Source of the DNA: Anaeroplasmataceae bacterium
GTDB taxonomy: Bacteria; Bacillota_I; Bacilli_A; Acholeplasmatales; Anaeroplasmataceae
Direction: 5' to 3'
Length of the DNA stretch: 36,304 nucleotides
Assembly (NCBI GenBank): GCA_029067355.1
Contig: JAIEEQ010000066.1
Location: forward strand, 1-36,304
The notes below the pieces were generated by a model, which had not been told where the DNA came from, searched no databases, and saw only the letters and a list, made by a program, of their open reading frames with translations. The position numbers and the translations under genes were made by a program. Positions 15,606-23,368 of the stretch are shown piece after piece; positions within the stretch are counted from its first letter, which is position 1, and every line of letters begins with the position of its first letter.

Positions 15606-15619
15606 TACTAGAGTGCAAA
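15593..15619. promoter_or_regulatory. Second, degenerate CIRCE-like element over the hsp20 -35
   Basis: TTGGCAAAG, nine bases, GAGTGCAAA. One half matches the CIRCE consensus 8/9 and the other 5/9, again with exact N9 spacing. Confidence 0.55.
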
Positions 15620-15623
15620 TTTT

Positions 15624-15803
15624 TTAAAGTTTTTTTAAAAGTTTTTCTCCAAACACTGGAACACTCATTAAAATCACTGCATCCTCCGTTAATAAAATCC
15701 GAATTGTCTCTCCCGTTTTCACCTTTAGGTGATTAATTATTCTATTAGGTAATTCTATTGTGTTTCCTTCTTTTAATTGCACATCCACCATGTTTTTTTC
15801 CAT
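15624..15803 (-). CDS. AbrB/SpoVT-MazE-like small DNA-binding protein
   Basis: A 59-aa protein: MEKNMVDVQLKEGNTIELPN, then RIINHLKVKTGETIRILLTE and a short tail ending KLLKKL. The pattern (beta strand, IELP, a short helix, KVKTGETIRI, then a strand) is the swapped-hairpin AbrB fold seen in AbrB, SpoVT and MazE antitoxins. No toxin partner is adjacent, so a transcription factor is more likely than an antitoxin. GAGG precedes the ATG by nine bases. Its stop lies five bases from the CIRCE-like site, so its transcript probably reads into the hsp20 genes. Confidence 0.7.
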   Translation of the reverse strand: MEKNMVDVQLKEGNTIELPNRIINHLKVKTGETIRILLTEDAVILMSVPVFGEKLLKKL

Positions 15804-15825
15804 ATCTATCTACCTCTTTCAATTT

Positions 15826-15854
15826 AATATAGCACAACTTTATTTGTTTGTTAA
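15826..15854 (-). promoter_or_regulatory. SigA promoter of the AbrB-like gene
   Basis: TTAACA (15854-15849), 17 bases, TATATT (15831-15826). Confidence 0.75.
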
Positions 15855-16047
15855 GTGCACATTTAATTTTTTTCATTTTTGTACATTTTGTTACTATTCT
15901 TGAATTTTATGTGTTTTAATACAGCATTTAACAACTTAGAAAAAACAGAAAAAGACACGCAATTTTTCTTTAATTTAAAAGAGTTTCTGGTAACGAACAG
16001 CACAAAATTATTCTTGCTTTATACAAATTTCTAACAGTTTAATACCA
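15855..16047. other. Intergenic stretch with no recognisable feature
   Basis: AT-rich, without a convincing open frame, RNA hairpin or repeat that I can see. Confidence 0.4.
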
Positions 16048-16095
16048 AATAAAAAAACAGGCTACAAAGTATTCTAATTCTTCACAGCCCGTTTA
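16044..16095 (-). terminator. Terminator of the toxSAS-Panacea operon
   Basis: On the minus strand AACGGGCT pairs with AGCCTGTT around a long loop that can itself pair GTGAAG with CTTTGT, followed by TTTTTA. Confidence 0.7.
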
Positions 16096-16098
16096 CTA

Positions 16099-16833
16099 TT
16101 AGCATTGAGATTCAAAAATTAAATCATCTGGAATTTCGGTATTAAATTGTCCCTTTTTATAGGCTTTTGCCCAAGCAGAATTAGGACTATGAGTTAAATC
16201 TACAAGTTCTGCAGCAGTCATATTCCCATATCTCTCAATCACTTTATCTATGCAGAACAAAATGCGAAACCCATCATCAGCAAAAATAATTCTACTCTTT
16301 TTTGCAAGCTGATCATAAGGAATTTCAATAGTCCTATCCGTTGCTAGTGTGATTGCCCCAGGCGTTCCTTTATACGCCTGATAAACTGAATAAATTACTG
16401 GTCCCAAATCATAAGCATATATTTTATCTCTAAACATTTTCTTTTGGGCAAGATGAAGGTATTCTTGATAACACAAATACAATAACTTTTGTAACTTTAA
16501 ATGTGTACAATTTGTACAAGAAATAATATATTTAGCAACATCTAGTGCCTCAAGCTGTAAATCCTTTATAATTAACTTTACAAAATCATTTAATTCAGAA
16601 ACCTTTCTAACATCGGCATAAAATCTATCCAATTCAACAACAGATTGCCAGCTTTCATCTTTTGTAGTAACAGAATAAATAGAGTATTGGGTTTTTCCTG
16701 CTATTTTCTTTTTTAACTCCATCTGAACTTTTTTAGCTTTGTCCAAATCTGCTTCAGACATTAACGGTATATGATAAGCAATCCTTTCCTTTTGAGTATA
16801 AGAACTACTTAAAAAAATAATATGCTTCACCAC
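16099..16833 (-). CDS. Panacea (DUF4065/SocA-like) domain antitoxin, putative
   Basis: About 244 aa. The C-terminal ~150 residues fit the Panacea domain: LDVAKYIISCTNCTHLKLQK, then LLYLCYQEYL, KIYAYDLGPVIYSVYQAYK and a final SPNSAWAKAY block. Panacea proteins are versatile antitoxins that neutralise unrelated toxins by direct binding, including small alarmone synthetase toxins. The N-terminal ~95 residues (HIIFLSSSYTQKERIAYHI onward) are an extra domain I do not recognise. I chose GTG at 16833, with AGGAGG seven bases upstream; GTG at 16830 is an alternative. The ribosome binding site overlaps the toxin gene stop region, so the pair is coupled. Confidence 0.8.
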   Translation of the reverse strand: MVKHIIFLSSSYTQKERIAYHIPLMSEADLDKAKKVQMELKKKIAGKTQYSIYSVTTKDESWQSVVELDRFYADVRKVSELNDFVKLIIKDLQLEALDVAKYIISCTNCTHLKLQKLLYLCYQEYLHLAQKKMFRDKIYAYDLGPVIYSVYQAYKGTPGAITLATDRTIEIPYDQLAKKSRIIFADDGFRILFCIDKVIERYGNMTAAELVDLTHSPNSAWAKAYKKGQFNTEIPDDLIFESQC

Positions 16834-16846
16834 AACAACACCTCCT

Positions 16847-17440
16847 TTAATCTTCTTGTTCCCACTTAGTGTATCTCTGTTTATATTTAAAATGAGATTC
16901 CTCATTTTTATCTTTATCTTTTTTTCTCCATATTTGCAACTCCCACGGGAAATGATAGTTATCTATTTTCAGATAAACGTGTGTAGCATTGTAATCCGAT
17001 TTCATAGAATGAAAAATCCTAATTTTATCTTTAATATGACTATTTTTTAGATAATTTATTATTTCATCATAATCAAAATCATCTCGTGTATAAATTCGCA
17101 CCCCATAAATATCATTTAGGCATTTGATAATATCAGATTTTCCTTGTTGTTCTGATTCCTTATATCTTCTAATTTTATCTGAAATCGAATTTATTGCTTT
17201 AATTCTATTTCCATCAATAGTATGGGGTATCATACTACAAATTCTAATATAATTATTTGTAACAAATTTATGATATTCAAAAATCAAATTATCTAATATG
17301 TTATCATCAATATGTCTAACTTGATACCTTCTTAAATTGATTATAGAGATTTTATTAGTTGAAACATAGTTATCCCAATCTAAATTAATATCTGTATAAA
17401 CTTTTACTAACTCCTCCACCACATTCAATATTCGTTTCAA
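16847..17440 (-). CDS. RelA/SpoT-domain small alarmone synthetase, probable toxSAS toxin
   Basis: A 197-aa single-domain protein. RelA/SpoT synthetase motifs: GNRIKAINSISDKIRR (79-92), DIYGVRI (110-116), KSDYNATHVYLK (147-158) and PWELQIW (165-171), whose Glu is the expected catalytic residue. It lacks hydrolase, TGS and ACT domains. Housekeeping synthetases usually have GY where this has DY. ToxSAS enzymes either make toxic alarmones or pyrophosphorylate the tRNA 3' end; which applies here cannot be told from sequence. The start is TTG with AGGGG about ten bases upstream. It is first in an operon with a Panacea antitoxin, behind a very strong promoter. Confidence 0.85.
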   Translation of the reverse strand: MKRILNVVEELVKVYTDINLDWDNYVSTNKISIINLRRYQVRHIDDNILDNLIFEYHKFVTNNYIRICSMIPHTIDGNRIKAINSISDKIRRYKESEQQGKSDIIKCLNDIYGVRIYTRDDFDYDEIINYLKNSHIKDKIRIFHSMKSDYNATHVYLKIDNYHFPWELQIWRKKDKDKNEESHFKYKQRYTKWEQED

Positions 17441-17464
17441 TTTTACATACCCCTATCAATTTTA

Positions 17465-17493
17465 TTTATACAATTATTTTCTTTTTTTGTCAA
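17465..17493 (-). promoter_or_regulatory. Strong SigA promoter of the toxSAS-Panacea operon
   Basis: TTGACA (17493-17488), 17 bases, TATAAA (17470-17465), a short distance ahead of the toxin TTG start. Confidence 0.9.
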
Positions 17494-17560
17494 GACTGTT
17501 ATAGCTTTGTGAATTAATGTGATTTGCTAATATATTTAAATAAAATATGATTGATATTTC

Positions 17561-17615
17561 TAAAAAGCACCCCTCAAGTCTTTCTAGATTTCTCTAGTCC
17601 AACTTAAGGGGTACT
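17561..17615 (-). terminator. Terminator of the mnmE-purA-DUF523 operon
   Basis: On the minus strand ACCCCTTAAGT pairs with ACTTGAGGGGT (one mismatch), enclosing a nested CTAGA/TCTAG hairpin, and CTTTTT follows. Confidence 0.75.
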
Positions 17616-17632
17616 CTACATACTAGGTCCTT

Positions 17633-18070
17633 TTATTTTAATAATTCTTCGATTTGGTTTTCACTGAATATTTCAATGTTGTGTTGTTTTAAAAGCTGAA
17701 CTGTAATTCCTTCCCCATTTATCTTTTTTCCTGTAAATGTTCCATCATAAACAAAATGACTTCCGCAGGACGGAGAGGATTCTTTTAAAAGAGCCTTTTT
17801 TATTTTGTTCTTCAAAACGATTTTTAAAGCTTGCTCCGCTCCATGGTGATATTCTTTTGTTACATCTATATTTTGATTTGATAGTACTAGACTTCCTAAA
17901 ATTTCACTTGGATTTCTAGGTATGGTTAATCCTCCCATTACCTCAGGACAAACCAGATAAAGCTCATATCGTTCTTTAATTTTATCTAAATTAGATATTA
18001 AGTTATTTCCACCATTATATTTTGTGTTTTTTCCACAAAGGCAAGCAGATATTAAAAGTTTTTCCTTCAT
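17633..18070 (-). CDS. DUF523 family protein (TudS thiouracil desulfurase-like)
   Basis: A 145-aa cytoplasmic protein with all three cysteine blocks of DUF523: SACLCGKNTKYNGG (C10), VCPEVMGG (C41) and SSPSCGS (C102). In the characterised member TudS the conserved cysteines hold a [4Fe-4S] cluster that removes sulfur from thiouracil; whether this protein does so is not shown. The ATG two codons into the longest frame is chosen; no strong ribosome binding site is visible, and coupling to purA (stop three bases away) may explain expression. Confidence 0.85.
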   Translation of the reverse strand: MKEKLLISACLCGKNTKYNGGNNLISNLDKIKERYELYLVCPEVMGGLTIPRNPSEILGSLVLSNQNIDVTKEYHHGAEQALKIVLKNKIKKALLKESSPSCGSHFVYDGTFTGKKINGEGITVQLLKQHNIEIFSENQIEELLK

Positions 18071-18072
18071 AA

Positions 18073-19359
18073 TCAAAAAATCTTTTCTAACAAAATCGTT
18101 TGAGTACGATCTGGTCCAACAGAAAACAAAGAAACTTTGATTTTCGTTAGTTCTTCTATCTTGCGAATATAATTTTGAGCATTTATTGGTAGCTCCTCAA
18201 ATGAAGTTACTTTTGAAATATCTTCCTCCCAGCCTGGAAGTTCAATATAAAGAGGCTTAACTCTAGAATATTCTTGTGTTGTTGCCGGAATGGTATGAAT
18301 AACTTTTCCATCCAATTCATAGGCATAACAAATTTTTAAAGAGGGTATTCCACTTAGTACATCGAAAAGCATTAACGCTAGGTGATTGATTCCTGAAATT
18401 CTTCTTGCATAATTTAACGCTACACAATCTAAATATCCCACTCGTCTTGGACGCTTTGTTACTGTGCCATACTCATGACCACGCTCTCTGATATAACAGG
18501 CAATATCCCCATCTAGCTCTGTGGGAAACGGTCCCTCTCCTACACGGGTTGTATAGGCCTTACAAATACCTAGAACATCTGTAATATGACGTGGTGCCAC
18601 TCCACAATTCACAGGAACAGACGCTCCAGTCGGAGAAGAAGAGGTCACATAAGGATATGTTCCATGATCTAAGCAAAGCATAACTCCCTGAGCTCCCTCA
18701 AAAAGAATTTTAGAATTTTTCTCTATTTCTTCTTCTAATAACAAAGAGGTGTCACATACAAAAGGCTTGATTTGCTGAGCATAATTTGTATATTCCTTAT
18801 AAATAGAATCAAAATCAAATTCCTCTAACCCCAGCATCTTCAATTCCATATTTTTAATAGTAAGTGTAATTTTAAGCTGGTCCTTAAAAATTTCTGGTTG
18901 AATAAATTCTCCCACTCGTATTCCAATGCGATTGGCTTTATCTGCATAGGTAGGTCCGATTCCCCGTTTTGTTGTTCCAATTTTTTTATCTCCTTTAAAC
19001 TGCTCAAAAGCACCATCTAAGGATGCATGATAGGGCAAGACTATATGTGCTCTATCTGAAATAAAAAGCTGATAGTTTCGTATCCCACAGGATTCTAAAT
19101 TATGAAGCTCATCAAGCATTTGTTTTGGATCAATAACCATTCCGTTTGCCATAATGTTTTTTATCTTAGGATTAAATATCCCAGAAGGAATACTTCTTAG
19201 AGCAAACTTGCTTCCACCAAAAAGAATGGTATGCCCAGCATTATTTCCTCCCTGACTCCGTACTACCACATCAGCCTGTTGAGCTAAATAATCTGTAACC
19301 TTGCCCTTTCCTTCATCTCCCCATTGAGATCCAACAATTACTAAAGTACTCATTTTCAT
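18073..19359 (-). CDS. purA: Adenylosuccinate synthetase
   Basis: Catalyses GTP-dependent joining of aspartate to IMP, the first step from IMP to AMP. VIVGSQWGDEGKGKVTDYL is the N-terminal signature with the catalytic Asp, followed by NNAGHTI, TTKRGIGPTYADKA and GTVTKRPRRVGYLD. About 428 aa, normal length. Two ATGs two codons apart (19359, 19353) are both plausible starts; AGG and TAGGT lie upstream. It begins directly after mnmE and runs into the DUF523 gene, forming a three-gene operon. Confidence 0.96.
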   Translation of the reverse strand: MKMSTLVIVGSQWGDEGKGKVTDYLAQQADVVVRSQGGNNAGHTILFGGSKFALRSIPSGIFNPKIKNIMANGMVIDPKQMLDELHNLESCGIRNYQLFISDRAHIVLPYHASLDGAFEQFKGDKKIGTTKRGIGPTYADKANRIGIRVGEFIQPEIFKDQLKITLTIKNMELKMLGLEEFDFDSIYKEYTNYAQQIKPFVCDTSLLLEEEIEKNSKILFEGAQGVMLCLDHGTYPYVTSSSPTGASVPVNCGVAPRHITDVLGICKAYTTRVGEGPFPTELDGDIACYIRERGHEYGTVTKRPRRVGYLDCVALNYARRISGINHLALMLFDVLSGIPSLKICYAYELDGKVIHTIPATTQEYSRVKPLYIELPGWEEDISKVTSFEELPINAQNYIRKIEELTKIKVSLFSVGPDRTQTILLEKIF

Positions 19360-19361
19360 AC

Positions 19362-20702
19362 CTACTTTCCTAAACAAAATTTTGTAAACAATGCAGTAAT
19401 TAATTCATCAGGAGTTGATTGACCTGTAATAGCTCCCAAATCATCAAAGGCACCTTTTATGTCAATCTCAATCAAATCAATGTCCACACCCTTAAAACAA
19501 GCATCATAAGCCTGATGTAATGCCTCATAGGCACGATTCATAAGATGAAGCTGTCTTTGATTTGCTAAAAACTTTCCTTCATCTATATTTATTTGATCTA
19601 TATTTGTCGTCTTCAAAATTTCTTTCACCAAAACAGACATTCCCGTTTTATTTTTTGCTGAAAGCTTAACCATATTTTCTAAAGAAAAGCTCTGAGGCTG
19701 ATCAGCTTTATTTCCAATTAATATCCGGGTTTTGTTCTTTGTCAGTTCCAAGAGCTGTTGATCTTCTTCTTCTAAAGGCTTAGAACTATCTAAAACCACT
19801 AAAATCAAGTCTGCCTGTTCAATAACAGCTGAGCTTCGTTTTATACCAATTTGTTCTACCACATCATTGCTTTTGCGAATTCCGGCAGTATCTATTAAAT
19901 GAAGCGTTACATTATCAATCGTAAGGCTTCCCTCAACCAAATCTCTTGTCGTTCCAGGAATATCTGTAACAATTGCCTTTTCCTCTTCTAAAAGCATATT
20001 CAAAAGGCTTGATTTCCCCACATTAGGCTTTCCAACAATAGCTGTTTTAATTCCATGAATAGCCAGCCGGGATATTTTAGAATTGAAAAGAATCTCCTTC
20101 ATATCCTTTATCATACTTTCCAATAAAGGAATTAAATAATCTCTTGTAACATCAATACTATCCTCATATTCAGGATAATCAATGTTCACCTCTATTTTCG
20201 CTAAAAGATCAAGCAATCGTTCTCTAAAGCTCTGTATCAGTCGTGTTGTTGATTGACGAAGAGAATTTTGAGCCGATTTTAATGCAGTAGTATTTTCTGC
20301 ATGAATAATATCCATTATTGCTTCCGCCTGCGTAAGGTCCAACTTTTTATTTAAAAAAGCACGTTTGGAAAATTCTCCTGGTTCAGCCAAACGAAATCCA
20401 TTTTTTAATAAGAGCTGTAAAATTGTATTTGTAACTAAAATGCCGCCATGACAATTAATTTCTACCATATTCTCGCCATCAAAAGATCTTGGAGCAATAA
20501 AAACATTACAAACAACCTCATCCACTATCTTTTCCCCATCGATAAGATGTCCATAATGAATAGTATGAGATTTAACTGCTGTTAAATCACACCCTTTAAA
20601 TATAGTATTTACATTTTGAATTGCCTCTGGTCCACTACAACGAATAATTGCTATTGCAGAAGTTCCATAAGGAGTAGCAGGAGCACAAATGTTGTCTACC
20701 AT
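19362..20702 (-). CDS. mnmE: tRNA modification GTPase MnmE (TrmE)
   Basis: Works with MnmG to install the cmnm5 group on U34 of tRNAs. The N-terminal formyl-THF-binding dimerisation domain starts ICAPATPYGTSAIAIIRCSG; the helical domain is interrupted by the G domain with G1 GKPNVGKSS, G2-G3 IPGTTRD and DTAGI, and G4 NKAD. The C-terminus FCLGK carries the essential CxGK motif. 446 aa from the ATG that follows GAGGTG by nine bases. In many Bacillota mnmE sits next to jag near the origin; here about 13 kb of other genes intervene. Confidence 0.97.
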   Translation of the reverse strand: MVDNICAPATPYGTSAIAIIRCSGPEAIQNVNTIFKGCDLTAVKSHTIHYGHLIDGEKIVDEVVCNVFIAPRSFDGENMVEINCHGGILVTNTILQLLLKNGFRLAEPGEFSKRAFLNKKLDLTQAEAIMDIIHAENTTALKSAQNSLRQSTTRLIQSFRERLLDLLAKIEVNIDYPEYEDSIDVTRDYLIPLLESMIKDMKEILFNSKISRLAIHGIKTAIVGKPNVGKSSLLNMLLEEEKAIVTDIPGTTRDLVEGSLTIDNVTLHLIDTAGIRKSNDVVEQIGIKRSSAVIEQADLILVVLDSSKPLEEEDQQLLELTKNKTRILIGNKADQPQSFSLENMVKLSAKNKTGMSVLVKEILKTTNIDQINIDEGKFLANQRQLHLMNRAYEALHQAYDACFKGVDIDLIEIDIKGAFDDLGAITGQSTPDELITALFTKFCLGK

Positions 20703-20837
20703 AATCAAGCACCTCACAAATACTCTTATATTATAATGGATTTTTTATTACTTTTCCACCATAAAAAACAAAAAACATTTTACTTTACACAACGAATCGT
20801 TGTTTATTCAACAAAGAGAATAAATTCTTTTAAAAAT

Positions 20838-20868
20838 AAAAAATTGATACACATAGGTGCATCAACTA
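20838..20868 (-). terminator. Terminator of the tRNA-Gln gene
   Basis: On the minus strand TTGATGCAC and GTGTATCAA pair (9 bp, one wobble) around a CTAT loop, followed by TTTTTTATTTTT. Confidence 0.85.
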
Positions 20869-20879
20869 TTTTATTCAGA

Positions 20880-20954
20880 TGGCAGGACTAACAGGATTTG
20901 AACCTGTGAATGAGGGAGTCAAAGTCCCTTGCCTTACCGCTTGGCTATAGTCCT
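20880..20954 (-). tRNA. tRNA-Gln (anticodon UUG), CCA encoded
   Basis: Cloverleaf on the minus strand: acceptor AGGACTA with TAGTCCT, D-arm GCCAAGCGGTAAGGC, anticodon stem GGGA/TCCC around CTTTGAC (anticodon TTG), T-arm ACAGGTTCAAATCCTGT, discriminator G and encoded CCA. The D-arm and anticodon arm match Bacillus tRNA-Gln closely, as I remember it. Confidence 0.96.
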
Positions 20955-20960
20955 ATAAAA

Positions 20961-20978
20961 GGCTCTTTTATAGAGTCC
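20961..20978 (-). other. Hairpin in the tRNA-Gln leader
   Basis: GGACTCT and AGAGCC form a 6-bp stem with one bulged A on the minus strand, between the tRNA promoter and the mature 5' end, followed by TTTTAT. It may help RNase P processing, or act as a weak terminator for the upstream fprA-type gene, for which I see no other. Confidence 0.35.
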
Positions 20979-20984
20979 TTTTCT

Positions 20985-21013
20985 ATTTTACTTGATTTAA
21001 AGTTGAAATGCAA
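20985..21013 (-). promoter_or_regulatory. Promoter of tRNA-Gln
   Basis: TTGCAT (21013-21008), 17 bases, TAAAAT (20990-20985) on the minus strand. Confidence 0.7.
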
Positions 21014-21029
21014 GAAAATTTTGTTTTTT

Positions 21030-22163
21030 TTAATGACTTTTTAATTTTTCAGCAAGGGCTTCAATCTGCTTACTGCTACTATCATTTACTTTAGATTTAA
21101 TTGTAACCCCTTCTTCTAAGATTGTTAAATTCTTAGATGAACTAAAATACTGAGTTATATATTTTTTTGCAGTAGGTGCCCATGACCCATTTTCTATAAT
21201 TCCTATGGTTCTATTTTGAAAATCACGTTCAACCAATCCATGCATAAACGCTTCTACTGGCGGGAAAACACCATTATTATATGTTGGAGAGGCTATTACT
21301 AATTTTGAATATTGAAAAGCTTTACTGATTGCTGATGCCAAATCACATCTAGCTAAATCAAAAACTTCTACTTTTGTATTTTCTAACTTAGAAGTAAGCT
21401 CCTCTACCGCCTTTTTTGTATTCCCATAAATAGATGCATAGGCAATACAGATACCTTCCTCTTCTGGCTGGTAGCTAGACCAAGTTTGGTATAATCCTAA
21501 ATAATAAGAAAGATGATCTTGTAGGATTGGACCATGCAATGGATAAATTCTACATATTTCTAATCCTGAAACCTTTTTAAAAAGATTTTGCACAGGCACC
21601 CCATATTTCCCTACAATTCCAATATAATATCTTCTGGCTTCTTCCTTCCAGTCTTCTTCAATATCTAACGCTCCAAATTTGCCAAACGCATCAGCCGAAA
21701 ATAAGGATTTAGTAAAAGGCTCATAAGCCATCATGACCTCTGGCCAATGAACCATAGGAGCAAAGACAAATTTTAAAGAATACTTACCAAGCTCAAGTAT
21801 CTCTCCTTCTTTCACAATCATTCTGTTTTTTATTGATAAACAAGGAAAGAACTGATCAATCATAGTGAAGGTTTTTGTATTTCCTACAAGTGTTATGTTA
21901 GGATACTCTTTTATAAATCGTTCTATACTTGCTGAATGATCAGGCTCCATATGTAGGATAACCAAATAATCTGGAAGTTTATCTGCCAGCACCTTTTTAA
22001 CATTTTCAATCCATTCCTCTGCAAAATGAATATCAACTGTATCCATAATTGTTATTTTTTCATCCAAAATTATATATGAGTTATAACTCATTCCATTTGG
22101 GACCTTATACTGTCCCTCAAATAAATCAACTTTATGATCATTTACACCAACATATTGAATCAT
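21030..22163 (-). CDS. FprA-type flavodiiron protein (O2/NO reductase)
   Basis: A 377-aa soluble A-type flavoprotein that reduces O2 to water and/or NO to N2O, protecting anaerobes. The N-terminal metallo-beta-lactamase-fold domain holds the diiron ligands H71-x-E73-x-D75-H76, H139, D157 and H210. The flavodoxin domain from about residue 240 (IAYASIYGNTKKAVEEL) binds FMN. The start ATG is chosen for AGGT upstream, six bases in from the GTG of the longest frame. It follows the NrnA-like gene by only nine bases and is probably cotranscribed with it. Alongside Rnf it supports an anaerobic lifestyle. Confidence 0.94.
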   Translation of the reverse strand: MIQYVGVNDHKVDLFEGQYKVPNGMSYNSYIILDEKITIMDTVDIHFAEEWIENVKKVLADKLPDYLVILHMEPDHSASIERFIKEYPNITLVGNTKTFTMIDQFFPCLSIKNRMIVKEGEILELGKYSLKFVFAPMVHWPEVMMAYEPFTKSLFSADAFGKFGALDIEEDWKEEARRYYIGIVGKYGVPVQNLFKKVSGLEICRIYPLHGPILQDHLSYYLGLYQTWSSYQPEEEGICIAYASIYGNTKKAVEELTSKLENTKVEVFDLARCDLASAISKAFQYSKLVIASPTYNNGVFPPVEAFMHGLVERDFQNRTIGIIENGSWAPTAKKYITQYFSSSKNLTILEEGVTIKSKVNDSSSKQIEALAEKLKSH

Positions 22164-22172
22164 TTTCACAAC

Positions 22173-23120
22173 CTACTTTATTGCTTTAAATTTTTTTACT
22201 ATTTCATCTGCTTTTGCAACAAATCCATCTAGTTCATCCCAGCTTAATAAGGTAGCGCCACTTGCCTTAGCATGTCCGCCTCCACGATATTCTCCTGCAA
22301 GCAAATTAATTACAGGTCCACGAGACCGCAACCGAACACGAATTTCTTCCTTAGAATACTCCAAAAACAAAGCCCATACAGGACAATCCTCAATTGTTGA
22401 AATTGTTGATACCTGTGCAGCTGCATCCTCATAGCCAACCCCATATTGAGCAACCTCTTCCATAGAAAGTGTAGCATATGCAAAGCCGTGCTCAGACATC
22501 TTAAAGGTTGATAAAATATGGCCCTTTAACTTTAAAGAAGCTAAGGTTTCAACTGAAAGATGATTGTCAATATAACCCAAATCAGCTCCTGCATCTACTA
22601 AAGTAGCAGCAGCTTTAAAGGTTCTAGAATTAACAGAATCAAATTTAAATCTTCCGGTATCCGTAGATAACCCAACATAAAGAGCTTGAGCAGCTTCTTT
22701 AGGTAATTCCCACTCATTCCTATATAGCATATATAATTCTGTAATAATTTGGGCACAAGCTGGAGCTGTAACATCAACATATTGATAATCTCCGTAATCA
22801 TCCACTGGAATATGATGATCTATCTTAATAAATTCCTTCGCTAGATTTACTCTTGTGTCAGATAATCGATCACTTGTTGCACAATCCACACAAATAGATA
22901 AGGCTCCTTCAAACAAAGATTCCTCAACTAAAGTCGGTCTTCCTATAAATCCGACAAACTCACTTGCTTCTCCTGTAACATATACTTTTTTATGTGGGTA
23001 ATTTTCTTTAATTAAATAATATAATCCATACTGACTTCCAATACAATCACCATCTGGACGTATATGCCCATGTATGATTATTGTATCATATTTTTCAATG
23101 TATTCCTTTATTGTTTCCAT
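22173..23120 (-). CDS. DHH-family phosphoesterase, NrnA-like (oligoribonuclease/pAp phosphatase)
   Basis: A 315-aa cytoplasmic manganese enzyme with DHH and DHHA1 domains. Motifs: HGHIRPDGDCIGS (H19, D23, D25), D79 in CVDCATSDR, DHH at 101-103, and GGGHAKASGA near the C-terminus. B. subtilis NrnA digests 2-5-mer RNA and dephosphorylates pAp; the same role is likely but not proven here. The second ATG is preferred because AAGGA lies eight bases upstream; the first ATG is too close to it. It could finish the breakdown of short oligonucleotides taken up from outside. Confidence 0.9.
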   Translation of the reverse strand: METIKEYIEKYDTIIIHGHIRPDGDCIGSQYGLYYLIKENYPHKKVYVTGEASEFVGFIGRPTLVEESLFEGALSICVDCATSDRLSDTRVNLAKEFIKIDHHIPVDDYGDYQYVDVTAPACAQIITELYMLYRNEWELPKEAAQALYVGLSTDTGRFKFDSVNSRTFKAAATLVDAGADLGYIDNHLSVETLASLKLKGHILSTFKMSEHGFAYATLSMEEVAQYGVGYEDAAAQVSTISTIEDCPVWALFLEYSKEEIRVRLRSRGPVINLLAGEYRGGGHAKASGATLLSWDELDGFVAKADEIVKKFKAIK

Positions 23121-23151
23121 ATCCATAATCCTTTCTTAATCTCTTTTTTTA

Positions 23152-23160
23152 ATTATAACA
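23152..23160 (-). promoter_or_regulatory. Extended -10 promoter of the nrnA-like gene
   Basis: TGTTATAAT on the minus strand (TG-N-TATAAT). The -35 region is a T-run without clear match. Confidence 0.55.
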
Positions 23161-23162
23161 TG

Positions 23163-23205
23163 ACAAAAGAAAAAAAGCACTAAATTTATTAGCGCTAGGT
23201 TGGTT
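23163..23205 (-). terminator. Intrinsic terminator, second of two downstream of the OB-fold lipoprotein gene
   Basis: On the minus strand AGCGCTAA pairs with TTAGTGCT (one wobble) around a short loop, then TTTTTTTC. Another terminator already lies 110-150 bases upstream of it. Confidence 0.7.
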
Positions 23206-23316
23206 TATTTTCACTTAACGTTTAAAAAGAATTTCAAATTCTTGCTTATATTATCAGCAAAATTTTATAGCAGTATCTTTTTCTTTTCTATAATATACAT
23301 GTCTTATTTATAAAAA

Positions 23317-23353
23317 AGAAAAGAGATAAAGCATTATGCCTTATCTCTTAAAG
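23317..23353 (-). terminator. Terminator of the nuclease/ABC importer operon
   Basis: AAGAGATAA and TTATCTCTT form a 9-bp stem, extended by GCAT/ATGC pairing near the loop; TTCTTTTTT follows on the minus strand. Confidence 0.85.
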
Positions 23354-23368
23354 TTAATTTATCAACAA

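Noticed and set aside
15542-15736. 64-codon plus-strand frame over the hsp20 promoter
   Set aside because: Covers operators and the antisense of the AbrB-like gene; composition is not protein-like.
20616-20891. 91-codon plus-strand open frame
   Set aside because: It is antisense to mnmE and its own upstream region, has no ribosome binding site and looks like a frame shadow.
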